Shown piece by piece: positions 1 to 12,903 of a stretch of 24,590 bases of DNA. Every line of letters begins with the position of its first letter. Position 1 is the stretch's first letter. The position numbers and the translations under genes were made by a program. The stretch lies in the NCBI GenBank assembly GCA_014925825.1, contig JACGCK010000430.1:1-24590 (forward strand). Reading direction: 5' to 3'. The DNA is from Pholiota molesta. Its lineage: Eukaryota; Basidiomycota; Agaricomycetes; Agaricales; Strophariaceae. Under the pieces are notes generated by a model, which did no database searches, had not been told where the DNA came from, and was given only the letters and a program-made list of their open reading frames with translations.

Positions 1-35
1 AGAGACGAGAGCTGTGCTTATCTGCCTCAGCTCCG

Positions 36-3095
<3,060 letters not shown>

Positions 3096-3460
3096 ATCTT
3101 AAATTTGTGCTCAAATACTACATATCTGAATCATTGCCGGGGTGTACAGTACATCTGACTGCACCTGGCATTTTCAAAAAATCATTCTACATCTTTCTTC
3201 AAAATCATGATGAGCTACATATGAGTATGGCAGACATTGGTACTAGGTATATACATCTTTCTTTTATACAATGTTGCTCATGGAGTGATAAATGTCCTTA
3301 AGTTTGCCATGTACTCGGCGCTTACATTACGTCCTTCCAAGAAGTTCAGACACCTAATCGCTTTCCTTGTTACATCTATGCAACTATGCTGAAACGCTCT
3401 TCGCCATTGATAGATAAAGTATAAACATCTAGTGATTCATCATACCTTTTATTAATGAAA
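3096..3460. other. Intergenic, no gene seen
   Basis: AT-leaning sequence between the Cdc48 relic and the next minus-strand gene. The short open frame at 2999-3301 shows no recognisable motif beyond its Cdc48-derived start. Nothing else can be supported here. Confidence 0.5.
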
Positions 3461-3913
3461 TCATTCTACGCTGATTGTAGTATATACAAAATACTCACTG
3501 CCCGTGGTTTGCACAACATAAGGCATAGTAGCTCTTCCATCCACGTTCTGATCTCCTATCACTGGTGCGTAACCACACCTGCGAATTACACCCACTAGAA
3601 CTTCAAACTCTTTTTTCGCGCTGTCGAAGCATGCTTGTGCGTCCTCTAGGTTCTTCATCGATGTTTGCCATTGTATTGTGGCCCAGTCCTTCATGACGCG
3701 TGCTTTTTGCTCTTGAGCATATGAAGTTGCGAGCATCTTGGATGCTTCTTCGAGAGTCATTTCTTTCGCAGGAGTATTCTAATCATATATGGCCAATATA
3801 AGCAATATACAGACAGCCAAACTGGAAGATGACAGTCGCACCGTCGCCTCTCCTAATACTGATCGAATAGACATTTTGGTTTCCGCAGACTCAGACCCAG
3901 TTTCAGAAGACAT
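3461..3913 (-). CDS. Small hypothetical protein, 129 aa, two exons
   Basis: Modelled as complement(3461..3778, 3842..3913). The intron at 3779-3841 is 63 nt with donor GTGCGA and acceptor TTAG; removing it joins the two frames in phase 0, giving 129 residues. The N-terminus is Ser/Glu-rich (MSSETGSESAETK). The middle (EEASKMLATSYAQEQKARVM to FDSAKKEFEVLVGV) is charged, Ala-rich and probably helical, possibly coiled-coil. No signal peptide or membrane segment is seen and I do not recognise the family. It lies head to head with the 4180 gene, 266 bp between start codons, so the two may share a promoter. The start at 3913 is preferred to one at 3973 because composition becomes protein-like there. 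A role cannot be assigned. Confidence 0.5.
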
Positions 3914-4179
3914 AATATGAGTAAGGAGTGAGGCACTCAAGGGCCAGGCAGTGGGTGTTTTCGGAGATGTCAAGCAGAGAGTGAATGAGTTTCCTTTGAA
4001 TTGTTGAGCAATGAGTGAAGCGCGACGATGTCACGGTGCGTTAAGTCAGCAATTACGTCAGTTCCCATATATGGCATGGTTCAACATGGCTCCGACTTAA
4101 ACATTGCTCGAATACTTCGCAATCATTTTTCTTCTCCTTACCTTTCGACTTAATTTCTCTTCTTCCTGGCCATATTACT

Positions 4180-6521
4180 ATGGCCAAGTCTCGCCTTCGC
4201 TTCAAAGAGCCGTCTTCTGGAGATGAAGAATATATTGCTATAGATAGCGATGCATTTTCGCAATCACAGACTTCGTCCGAGGGGTCCACCGAATCCGAAT
4301 CTGAGCATACAACAGCCGAAAATCCCAAAAGCCTCACTTGAAAGTACATACTTCAAATAAGAAAAATAATAGAGCAGAGGGAAAAGAATCTAAGGGCGGA
4401 CATCGGGTAGGTAATTTCAACTCTGGATCCAGCCCTCTGCACAATTTAAAAGTTGCCATATGCTCATGCTCCGGTATCTTAACTGTGAATGACACTTCAG
4501 GTCAAATCGACTCATCATGCACAACCTGAGTCTGATTCCGAGTCAGATAAACATGTCAGACCGAGGAAGAGTCAAAAGAAGAGCAAAGCCCTTCCTGTGG
4601 GAGAGTCATCCAGAACACAAATCCGACAATCTGGGTTGAATCATGAGTATACTATGATGAATGAAGAAACCACGAAGGTCAGAATTAGGCACCAATTATA
4701 ATGATTGAATTCTTACTTCTGTGATTTTTCGTTATTCTATACAGATTTTGAAAGAAACTCAACTAAAGCTTGATCAGGCCCTTATCGAAAACAAGGGCAT
4801 GAGGAAAAAGAATGCTGACCTTAACATTCAATTGTTAAACCAAGAGAAGGCCGAAAATCCCGCAAAATCTACCAAAAATAATCAGTACAACTCCAAGAAA
4901 AAAGAAGAATCTGCTCTGGAGCCAGATGACCGGATTGCGATCTGTGCACGGAAGTTTGGTGTTTTAAATGAGCTCTTCCTCAATAGCACCCTATTTATGG
5001 TGGAAAATCCTGGCTGTAATCCCTATACAAAAGATCGCTACGCTACTCCAGTATCTGCTGCAACAGGACTTATTGCTGAACTCTACCGGGAAGTTCCAAA
5101 AGATCTTCATCAGCGTATGGCTAAACACACTTCATTCCGAGACACAGTGAGTAATGGGAATCAGACTACTAGTACTGAGTGCTAGACTAACAATAAATTT
5201 TCTCAACACGCAGTTCCTTGAGAAATTCCACAGCAATCGCCGGATTATAATCCATAAACTTCGGAATGATATTGCTCCAGTTGTCTTCAAACGGTCTAAA
5301 GAAGATTTTCAGCCAAAAGCAAAGCGAGCTTCTATTGAGGAATTTGTGAAGGCTGTTTATTGCTCTGACAACTCGGGCAAAAAAAGATTTTCCAAATTCG
5401 CACCAATTCTGTATCCCGACAGGGATATAACACAAAAAAATGCTCTTTTCAGATCTGAGGAGCTGGCTTTAGTAAGTGATATCGTTTCAGCATATATATT
5501 GAGCATAGTTCTAAAAAGACCTAGATGCTGCGTGGCATTTTATTTGGTGCATCTTCTGTGCTTGATACCTCGAAGACTCCAGATGCCAAGTCAAATGGTA
5601 AAAAATGGGGTATTCAGCACACAACACCAGGTGCCATTGCACTGGTCGCAACTCTCGTATGTAAATTTGTTGAAATTTCTAAGGAGGGGAGTTTAACGTT
5701 TAATTTAGGCAATATTTCTTCACTCAAAAGACACAGTCCTAGAGACTGTTGGTGCTGAATCTAACATTCCCTATGGCAAAACCTTCGACGCATACAAATG
5801 CATTCTAATCCGCAATAGCCTCCTTGATGATCCAAATACGGCAGACACCTTCGACTTCTACAATGGTATTGTCTTTCAGAACATAAAAGCCAAGGGAAAA
5901 AACAGAGATACCCAAGATTCTCAAGATGAAAGTAGCGGTGTTGAGGATGCAATCTGTGACCTCACAAAGATGACAATGCAACAGCCTGAAGCTGACAACT
6001 TTCCGAAGATTCAGAAGAGAATAATATTATCTCAGATCAGAATACGGTATATCTGAACCATCAATTCAAAATCATGGACAATGGCTAACGAGTATTTTGG
6101 TAAAAAGGAGCATAATCTTGAAGACATTCCAATTGGCATGCCTGCGACAGACTCGGAATATTCTGAAGATGATGAAGTCCAGCATCATGCGAATCAAATT
6201 CAAAAGGATGCCTTTGAAGGCTCTTTATCAGACATTGACGAATCTTTTGGTTCTGATGTAGAAGAGGATGTTCGACAAGGCAGAAAGAATGGTGCCGCAG
6301 CTGGCTTGGGACAAGGCCCAGCAACAAATATCAATCCTGCAATCCAGACTCCTCGTCGGTCTACACGCAACAAAAGTGTAGCAATCACTGTTCATGAAGA
6401 TCTATGGCATAAAGATCAGGATAAGGGAGAAGGAGTTGGTAAAGGAAAAAGGAGCGAGAAAAATGGGAAAGCTCCCGGAGGGAAAGGTGCAAAAAATGCG
6501 AAAGGAAAAAAGAGGGCCTAA
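4180..6521 (+). pseudogene. Seven-exon gene of an expanded agaricomycete family of unknown function (DUF6698-like from memory), broken by single-base indels
   Basis: Exons: 4180-4406, 4501-4677, 4745-5146, 5214-5471, 5525-5656, 5709-6521. Introns 4407-4500, 4678-4744, 5147-5213, 5472-5524 and 5657-5708 are GT-AG and phase-consistent. Protein order: an acidic Ser-rich N-terminus; a coiled-coil segment at 4745-4850 (ILKETQLKLDQALIENKG); a central domain (ARKFGVLNELFL, ATGLIAELYREVPKDLHQRM, FAPILYP); then RGILFGASSVLD, KKWGIQHTTPGAIALVAT and IPYGKTFDAYKCIL, resembling a family common in mushroom genomes. The tail is acidic, then Lys/Gly-rich (RRSTRN to KGKKRA). The frame breaks at three places, each mended by one base: the A4 run at 4327-4330 (one A short), C5996 (one C short) and GG at 6083-6084 (one G over). 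Read literally, TGA at 4339 and 6054 end it. Either a young pseudogene or consensus errors. Family name unverified; function unknown. Confidence 0.6.
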
Positions 6522-6720
6522 GCGCTTAAACATACCGACTGTCCGATACCTATAAACGTTGAAGTTTCTTGAAACCTTCTTGAAGTTCTTGAATCTTGGG
6601 CATCATAATAAGTTACTTGGATTCTTATTCTACTTAGATAAGTATACACTACTACTTATTATATCTTACTGCATTCCAATAAGTCTCCATTAAGTCACCT
6701 TCAACATGCAGTAGACCGTG
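6522..6720. other. AT-rich intergenic spacer with TTCTTGAA-type short repeats
   Basis: After the stop at 6519-6521 the DNA turns AT-rich. At 6558-6594 the words TTGAAGTTTCTTGAA, CTTCTTGAAG and TTCTTGAA follow one another as short imperfect repeats, and ACTTATTA-like words recur at 6610-6665. No coding or RNA gene is seen. Confidence 0.45.
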
Positions 6721-8340
6721 ATCAGACAGCCATGTTTTGCAGATACTCAAAGGGCAGACAAGACGGCAGCGGCGCATTCGCGCAGACCAGCCGTCGACAG
6801 CCGGCCCCTTTTCCCATCGTGAGGGTTTACGACCAGGCACAAACGACGACAGTCGGCGAGGACGACCACACACGGTGCACGATGGTGGATCGGTGACGTG
6901 CGAGCTTGACGGACGGACGATGATGCACCGGCCCACCACCATCGAACCACCATCCAACTCGAACGGCCTTCGCGTCCTCGGCCGCCTACAACGATTTGCA
7001 GGAATATCGCAGCCGAAGACGCGTCACTGCTACACCCACCGTTCTCTCTCACCCTCGACGACGTTGACGATCCCAGGCGCTCGCTGAAGATCACATGGAA
7101 TGGGCAAGCAATGGGCACCGCGCCCAACATGACATGAAGGCACATATACAGTACGTACGTCCGAGCTCATAGCAATGACCGCCGCTTGATACCATTCGCA
7201 AGGGAATAGCAGCCGACAATAACATCGAGGACGACAGCGACCACGACAATGGCACACCGTCGCTGCTGCACCCGCGGCCCACTCTTTTCGATGACGACTC
7301 GCAACGGAGCCAAGCAGCCAAAGGGTGGTTGGCATGGACGGCATGGGATGTACGAGGCGGGCTCCAAACGGCGCGAAAGCGCGTATACGGTACGTCCAAG
7401 CTCGTTGCGACGGCCTGCAGACAAGCTAACACAAGCATGGTCAGCGCTTGCACGGCCGCACGACCGGTATTTCGACGCCTACCACTCCTGGACGCCTGCG
7501 CCTCCACCCTTCCCGCTCTCCTCGACGCCCACGCCGACTCGCCGGCCGCCGACGCACATCCGTAGATTCTCCTGGCCCCTTTCGTTCCTCCTGGACGGTG
7601 GCGTGCCCTGCGGGAAGGCGAGGTCGATCTCATCAGCTGCGGTCGACTGCAGGATCCCTTGGCACGTACCGGACACGCTCGCCCACGAGCTGCGCGCGGA
7701 TCGCCCCAGGGGTGGTTGGGCACGACGGATGGCGGTGTTGCTGCGAAGGACGATGGCGATCGAGTGCGGGTGGGGCTCTTCGAGAGCGATCGAAGGCCAG
7801 AGGCGCGGACGAGCAAGGCGACAGACAGAAGGATAGATGACCCTCGCGGATAACGTGACGGCGAGCGGCGCGTTCTGGACGGCGCGGTCCTGCTAAGCCC
7901 CGCCATGTGCTGTGCAGCGACCGCGCCTGTCCGATCTCGTCTGCGTTCGGCCCTGGCGCATCGTCGGAAGGCCATATGACTTATTCGACGCAGGCGCGTG
8001 TGCGCTGCAGTTGCGCCGTCGCCGTCGTCCATCGTGGGCGCCAGGTGGGCATGTAAAAGACAACGTCAATGGTCTTACCGACCATCGAGAAGGCGCGCAC
8101 TTACCCGGAATGTACGCGCGACCACCGCATGTCGACACCATTACTGCCCAAAGGAACACGCAAGGAAAGAACGGCTGGGCAACGAAAAGGCGTTGCAGGA
8201 CGATAAACCTGCGCCTGCGTCTACGCCTACCCAACCACCACAGCTCCTCCGCCCGCGCCCGCACCAAAGGCCGCGCCCCCTCCTCCCAAGCCTCGTGCAC
8301 CTGCCATGACGACGACCTCAAGGCTGGAGCTCGCCTGTCA
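6721..8340. other. GC-rich accessory region without a supported gene
   Basis: Base composition jumps to clearly GC-rich and all six frames stay open for long distances, so the longest frame (minus, 7091-8032, 313 codons) is not evidence of coding. None of the translations shows a known motif; they are dominated by Arg, Pro, Ala and Ser, as random GC-rich DNA gives. No consistent exon-intron chain was found. The first part contains a diverged tandem duplication (see 6989-7425). Confidence 0.5.
6989..7425. repeat. Diverged tandem duplication, unit about 190-230 bp
   Basis: Block A (about 6989-7175) and block B (about 7191-7425) share landmarks in the same order: ATTTGCAGGAATATCGCAGCC versus ATTCGCAAGGGAATAGCAGCC; CACTGCTACACCC versus CGCTGCTGCACCC; then ATACAGTACGTACGTCCGAG versus ATACGGTACGTCCAAG, each followed by CTC(A/G)T. 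The spacing between landmarks is similar but not equal, so the copies have acquired indels. No function is known. Confidence 0.5.
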
Positions 8341-8880
8341 TTTTTCATTCCATGTCTGGAAAGGATAACAAAGTGGCTCATCTCCGTCTATTCAGGTATA
8401 GCTACTAGGTGGAATACATACGTTGTTGTTTTTTCTACCCATCTTACCACGTCTATGTCCCTAAAACCCAAGACAGTTAATTAGAGAATAGCGAAGGTCT
8501 AGCCCAGGAGTGTAACCCACGTACTTAGTGAAGTGACTCAGAAAGCAAAAGTTAATTTAGCTTCTCGAACCCCGAAATTACGAGTCTTTTTTGAAAAAAA
8601 AGTGAGTTCTTTAATCCTGAGCCGCGCCCCAAATTTTGTCGTCAGTTTCGGTACTGTGAGAAATTCTTGGTAATCAACCGGCCCGGTCTTGCATTCCCTG
8701 GCTTGTTCTGCTGTCTCATCCCATATATTTTGCTATTTAAATTGTACAGATAACATGGTGGATGTATTAAATATATTCTCATGGCTTTATTATATTGTAT
8801 TTCAGTGTGGTGATTGTGTCGTATTGCAATGGCCGTCGCAGACACATCGAACACTGAGTCACATTCGGAGATTGAAGCTT
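8341..8880. other. AT-richer island between two GC-rich blocks; no gene seen
   Basis: Composition drops to AT-rich between 8341 and about 8880, with sharp changes on both sides. The open frames here are short and carry no motif. I saw no tRNA box pair, no terminal inverted repeat and no intron chain. The abrupt compositional edges suggest insertion or nested mobile DNA, but no element could be delimited. Confidence 0.4.
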
Positions 8881-10040
8881 GAAGCTCCGCTTGAAAATGA
8901 AATCAACTTTGATTTCACTCTCTTGCAGCAGCACCCTCTCCACCACCGCGCGCCGTGTGCCCCTCCCTCCATCGAGGATGTGGGCCGGCGCGAGACAGCT
9001 GCGCCTAGAACGACACACCACCACGCGCACCGCCGCCAGCCGTCAACCCGCGCGTGCCACGTCATCACCGGCTTACGACCAGCGCGAACACGCAGCCCAC
9101 GGCGCCCCACCCAGCAACCAACGGAGCGCCCGCGACTCGCGACACACCGCAAGGCTCGGCACCCAATCGCGCACCACGAGGTACCGCCACCGCGAGCGGG
9201 CGAGCGAGCGCCGCGGCGGCGGAAGGCGAGGGAGGGCGAGTGAGGCACCGCGGAGGGCAAGGAGCGCCCCCACGAGCGCCGCAATAGGACACAGGTGCGG
9301 GCGCCGCCGCTCCCCGTCAATCGCCCCCACAGCGCCACGCCACCGCCCGCTCAGCCGTACGCCCTGTCGCCACCCCACTCCCAATCCGCCGTCTCCACCG
9401 CCTCCTCCTATCCCACCTCCACCCCCACATCCAGCCGCAGCCGCAGCACCACCACCTCGCCCACTCGCCCCTCTCCCCCTCACGGCGCCACGCCCCCGCC
9501 TCCGACATCCACAACAACACCAACTGCGGCGTCCACCGCCACTGCCACGTCGCGGCGGCGCAGCAGCGGCAGCTGCTCGACGTTCGCTCTAGCGCGACCG
9601 GCGACGGCGGGTTCGAGGGCTCGGGCGACGATGGGCGCGGGCTGGGCGCTGGGGCGGGACGGCAAGGTGAAGGAGCGGAGCGGGCGCCACCGCTCCCCGT
9701 CAGTTGCACTAACCCACCCACAGCGCCACGTCACTGGTCGGCACGCACCCGCGGCGCGCGAAGGCCCAGTTCGTCGCCACCGCGTGCCCGCCGCAGCCAG
9801 CGCTCGCCGCCGTATGCCCGCCGCAATTCGGCCGAGCCGCGACGCGATCTTCGCGGACGCCGCGCCCGGCGCGTTCAGCAGCGACCTGCACGAACAAGGA
9901 CCGCTTGAACAATCGCTGACGCCTCGAACGAGCGCCGCGGGAGCAACCCAATGACGGCCCGCGCCACGGACGACACTGCACAACGGGCGGGGTGGGACAC
10001 GAACGGGTGGGTGGAGGGTGTCCGACACCTGCACCACGAC
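8881..10040. other. GC-rich, Arg/Pro/Ser-coding-by-chance region; no supported gene
   Basis: Very GC-rich DNA with long proline-, arginine- and serine-rich open frames on both strands, for example plus 8879-9592 and minus 9480-10142. Low-complexity CCNCC stretches at 9365-9480 explain the poly-Pro look. No domain, splice chain or start context supports a gene. Confidence 0.5.
9298..9735 (+). repeat. Imperfect direct repeat pair about 385 bp apart
   Basis: GGGCGCCGCCGCTCCCCGTC near 9299 recurs as GGGCGCCACCGCTCCCCGTC near 9683; both are followed within 10-25 bases by CCCACAGCGCCACG. The second copy holds a short extra segment before the CCCACAGCG word. It may be a remnant of a larger duplication inside the GC-rich block. 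Confidence 0.5.
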
Positions 10041-10045
10041 ATTAC

Positions 10046-10099
10046 TGTCTCTGCGTACTAGGAACCTTGCCATATGCAGGGTTCTGTGGCGCAGAGACA
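10046..10099. repeat. Nested hairpin, copy 1
   Basis: Outer arms TGTCTCTGCG (10046-10055) and CGCAGAGACA (10090-10099) are perfect reverse complements over 10 bp. Inside, GAACCTTGC (10062-10070) pairs with GCAGGGTTC (10076-10084) with one G-T wobble, around the loop CATAT. A related structure lies at 10486-10539. It could be a foldback element or a structured RNA; nothing else identifies it. Confidence 0.6.
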
Positions 10100-10454
10100 C
10101 GACTTCACGGTATTTTGTGGGCACCTGTAGACACCCGTGCACCCGTAGTGAATAAACCCGCGGGTCAGCGGGTACAGGTTAGCTCAGGTACGGGTGCGGG
10201 TCACCCCCGAAACACCCGAGGGCTGGGCAGGCCGGGTGCGTAAGGAGCGGGCATAGCCCGGAGCTGGATGGGTATGGCAGGGCGGTGGGTACATCAGCAA
10301 CGATGGACCAGCGCCAGTTCCAGGCTCGGCGGCAACGTGCAGGACCTGCACCCGCGTGCATATCCTTACGACGACGCGCAGGGCGGCTCGTCCGACGTCA
10401 CGCCCGACAACCATGCATGATGGCGCCCAATGGTGCACAAATGGGCGGGATGGT

Positions 10455-10473
10455 GGTGGGTATAATACCCACC
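10455..10473. repeat. Short perfect palindrome beside hairpin copy 2
   Basis: GGTGGGTA (10455-10462) and TACCCACC (10466-10473) are perfect reverse complements around TAA. It sits 12 bp before hairpin copy 2 and has no counterpart beside copy 1 that I could find. Confidence 0.55.
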
Positions 10474-10485
10474 CCATCATAATAC

Positions 10486-10539
10486 CGTCTCCATGTACTA
10501 TGAAGCCTGCAATATGCAGGCTTCTGAGGCGGGGAGACG
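10486..10539. repeat. Nested hairpin, copy 2
   Basis: Outer arms CGTCTCC (10486-10492) and GGAGACG (10533-10539); inner arms GAAGCCTGCA (10502-10511) and TGCAGGCTTC (10515-10524) are perfect over 10 bp around loop ATA. The order and spacing of both stems match copy 1 at 10046-10099, and the flanks match too (CGACTT follows both), while arm bases differ between copies in paired fashion. Confidence 0.6.
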
Positions 10540-10659
10540 CGACTTGATGGGGTTTCACTGCTAGGACGTACAAGATGCACCAGGTCGCCTTGCGGCCCTC
10601 ACCTCGCGTGGCCTCGCTCGAAGTCACTCAAGCACGCGCAACATACACAGAGCAGCTCT

Positions 10660-10945
10660 AGCCTCTATGTATATACTTCAGAACACATCCCGATGCACAC
10701 GCAATGCATGCAATCATCCGCGCACAGAGCCGCCGCACACTGGTAGTCACATGACCCAACGCACTTGTACGCAAGTCACACTCCCCCATGCCGCCGTATA
10801 AGGGCTCGCACAAGCACACACAGCACCTCACAGCACTCTCAGAAGTCACTACAAGGCCTAGAATATCTTGCATACATATAGAACACATCCCAGACATTAA
10901 TTGGACAAATATTGCATCAGAATTCAGATGGCGCACAGGCAGCAC
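10660..10945 (+). mobile_element. Possible LTR-retrotransposon remnant (solo LTR-like)
   Basis: The stretch has an LTR-like layout: a TATA-like CCGTATAAGGGC at about 10793-10804, a CA-rich leader, and a 3' part with GAACACATCCC followed by ATTAATTGG and, a few bases on, CATCAGAATTCAG, which resembles a primer-binding region complementary to initiator tRNA-Met with a short insertion. The word GAACACATCCC also occurs at about 10680, so two LTR ends may be juxtaposed. No gag or pol frame is nearby. Inferred from layout only. Confidence 0.3.
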
Positions 10946-11139
10946 CAAGTCAACACCAAGTGCATGCTTAAGCACCTTATTTTTAGCATTTTATTCTGTA
11001 GCTCACCATCGTTTTGAATCTACCTTTTTGGACAGTTTGTCTCACACCTTTCTGCCACTTTAGATAAATTGAATATGAGCTATTGCTTCCTTAGTATTTA
11101 AATTCCTGTAACTTGCTCAAACAAAACAACATACTGGCA

Positions 11140-11405
11140 AAATTCTATGGACATGGGAAACAATTCTGAGGACCTAGGAACTACATAGGTATCTGAAGAT
11201 GGAAAAGGAGACAGAAATTCTGGGGACATGGGGAACAATTCTGGGGAGTGGAAAAATCTGGCAATCTGGGGCAGGAAGATAGCAAGAAATTCTGTAGATA
11301 TGAAAAACCATACTAGGGACCTGGAGACTGGATATCTGGAGCAGGAAAAGAGAACAGAAATTCTGAGGACATTGGAAACAATTCTGGAAACTGGGGGATA
11401 TATTT
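11140..11405 (+). repeat. Minisatellite, about 3.6 copies of a 71-75 bp unit
   Basis: The word AAATTCT(G/A) starts successive units at 11140, 11215, 11287 and 11358, a period of 75, 72 and 71 bp. Each unit contains GGACATGGG-like, CAATTCTG-like and (except the first) ATCTGG.GCAGGAA-like words in order. Units are purine-rich on the plus strand. The period near 24 codons makes repeated peptide-like translations appear on both strands, but stops and lack of splice context argue against coding. Confidence 0.75.
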
Positions 11406-11923
11406 TTATAGTATAAAAGCAGATTAAGAGCCTCTAAATACAATGTTAATACAATGCATCTTTACTAATATACAACATGTTTGCAATAGAAAATATATAT
11501 ACTTTACCACCTTATATCAAGCCTACTCTAGAATTCTGAATATTGGAACATACACTGTGCTCTTGGTGTGCCTCAGCACTTCAAGCATATAGTTATTAGA
11601 GATAGTTATAGTATACTTATCTCAAAATATCTTTTGGTATATTTAGACCAAATTTAGACCTTTGGATACACTTTGCAGTGGCAGCTGTGGCACTGCCCTC
11701 TATTGTAATTCAGGAATTCCATGATTTGGGCAGTCTGTGCAGCTTGATTTACTTATATAAAATATATAAATATCAAATAAATATACAAATTCTAAATTTG
11801 AAAAAAGACTCGATGCCATGCCATGCTATGCAATGGCCACTAAACCAAGTTATAGAAATGTTACATCGTCACGGCAAACACTCAACTTTCGCTATTCTTT
11901 CCACCACAACCCACTTGAACGCC
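11406..11923. other. AT-rich upstream region, no gene seen
   Basis: AT-rich sequence with repeated ATATAAATA-like words at 11750-11790, leading up to the 11924 start. The open frame to the right extends back to 11678, but this extension has no protein-like composition and is probably untranslated leader or chance. Confidence 0.4.
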
Positions 11924-12903
11924 ATGGCATCAATGCCTGCAGCAAGAGATAGTACATACTTGCTTCAATTACTACAGCAAGTTCTGGACTCCCCCTTTAC
12001 CGCCCAATCATCTGCTGCTCTGGCTGCTCTGCTCTACGACCAATCCCAGGCCCCATCATCACCATCTACTGAAAATCCGCTTCCAAATGCCTTCCCTCCA
12101 AAGCCTGAGGATAATCCTGGAGTGTGGATCCAATATACTATGGCTGCTATGGCCAAACTCTGTAGCCTGGAGGCTCGGGTTACAACACTTGAAGCAGAGT
12201 CTGCATACTTTCAGCGCCGTCAGGTTACTCCAGACAAACCCCAAGAGTTTCCAGAGGATAACGCAGCCAAGAAGACACAGAAGTTACAGCCGGAGAAAAT
12301 CAAAATTAATCTGCGACCTCGGAAGCCATACGCGCAAACAAAAGCGCAGCTAAGGCCCGCCGTGACAATGAGAAAGAATAGATCGAAGGCAAAACGACAG
12401 GAGCAGCGAGCTGCACGGGATCCGACGAACAGTATACAGGCTCAATTGAGGGCAGAGACAAACGCGGACTGGAGGACCTTGCTGATGCACTTGGACTAGT
12501 AGTGCATGGAACCACGGATGATTTAATCACTCGCATCAGGCGCCACTTTCACAACTTCCCAGCCCTTCGTGAAGACCATCGTTATTCTGGTCTCTTTCCC
12601 AGCACCTCTCCAAATCGCGAATTAAGTCCGTTGATAATTCCAACGTTTGCAAGTATTAACCATTCAGAGACCCCAGAGCAAGTCTCTATTTCTTTTTCTT
12701 TCTGAACTATTCAGTGACGCAAATGATATTTTTGATATAGACAATTCAACGATTTTATGGCAGATGAACTTGAAGGTCATGATGAAGGTCATGAAGGTCA
12801 AGTTTTCTACTACAACTATCCGCCAAGCAGGACTTATGATTATCAAACTTCTTCATCCGATGCGGACTTTCTCAGTCTTGAGCCTGCCTACTACACATCA
12901 TAA
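11924..12903 (+). pseudogene. SAP-domain (putative DNA-binding) protein, frameshifted
   Basis: The frame from 11924 (MASMPAARDSTYLLQLLQQV) gives a Gln/Ala/Ser-rich N-terminal part, a short coiled-coil (AKLCSLEARVTTLEAE) and a basic Lys/Arg stretch, then stops at 12497. In the neighbouring frame from 12469 lies a clear SAP motif: LEDLADALGLVVHGTTDDLI followed by TRIRRHF and PALREDHRYSGLF. SAP is a helix-hinge-helix DNA-binding motif. One missing C at 12469 would join the two frames. That frame runs to a stop at 12703-12705. Coding-like sequence continues in other frames: SELFSDANDIFDID, then, after a shift at 12750/12751, MADELEGHDEGHEGQVFYY to a stop at 12901-12903. An intron near 12630-12714 may explain part of this, but at least two single-base shifts remain. 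Target and role unknown; such proteins are common next to fungal mobile DNA. Confidence 0.55.

Noticed and set aside
7091..8032. 313-codon minus-strand open frame in the GC-rich block
   Set aside because: All six frames are open for long stretches here because stop codons are AT-rich. The translation is Arg/Ser-rich, with no motif, and overlaps equally long frames on the other strand.
8879..10142. Long Pro/Arg/Ser-rich frames on both strands (8879-9592, 9295-9954, minus 9480-10142)
   Set aside because: Low-complexity GC-rich DNA explains them. No splice chain, domain or start context, and overlapping frames compete.
11174..11443. 89-codon minus-strand frame over the minisatellite
   Set aside because: The repeated peptide pattern follows from a repeat period near a multiple of three; no independent coding support.
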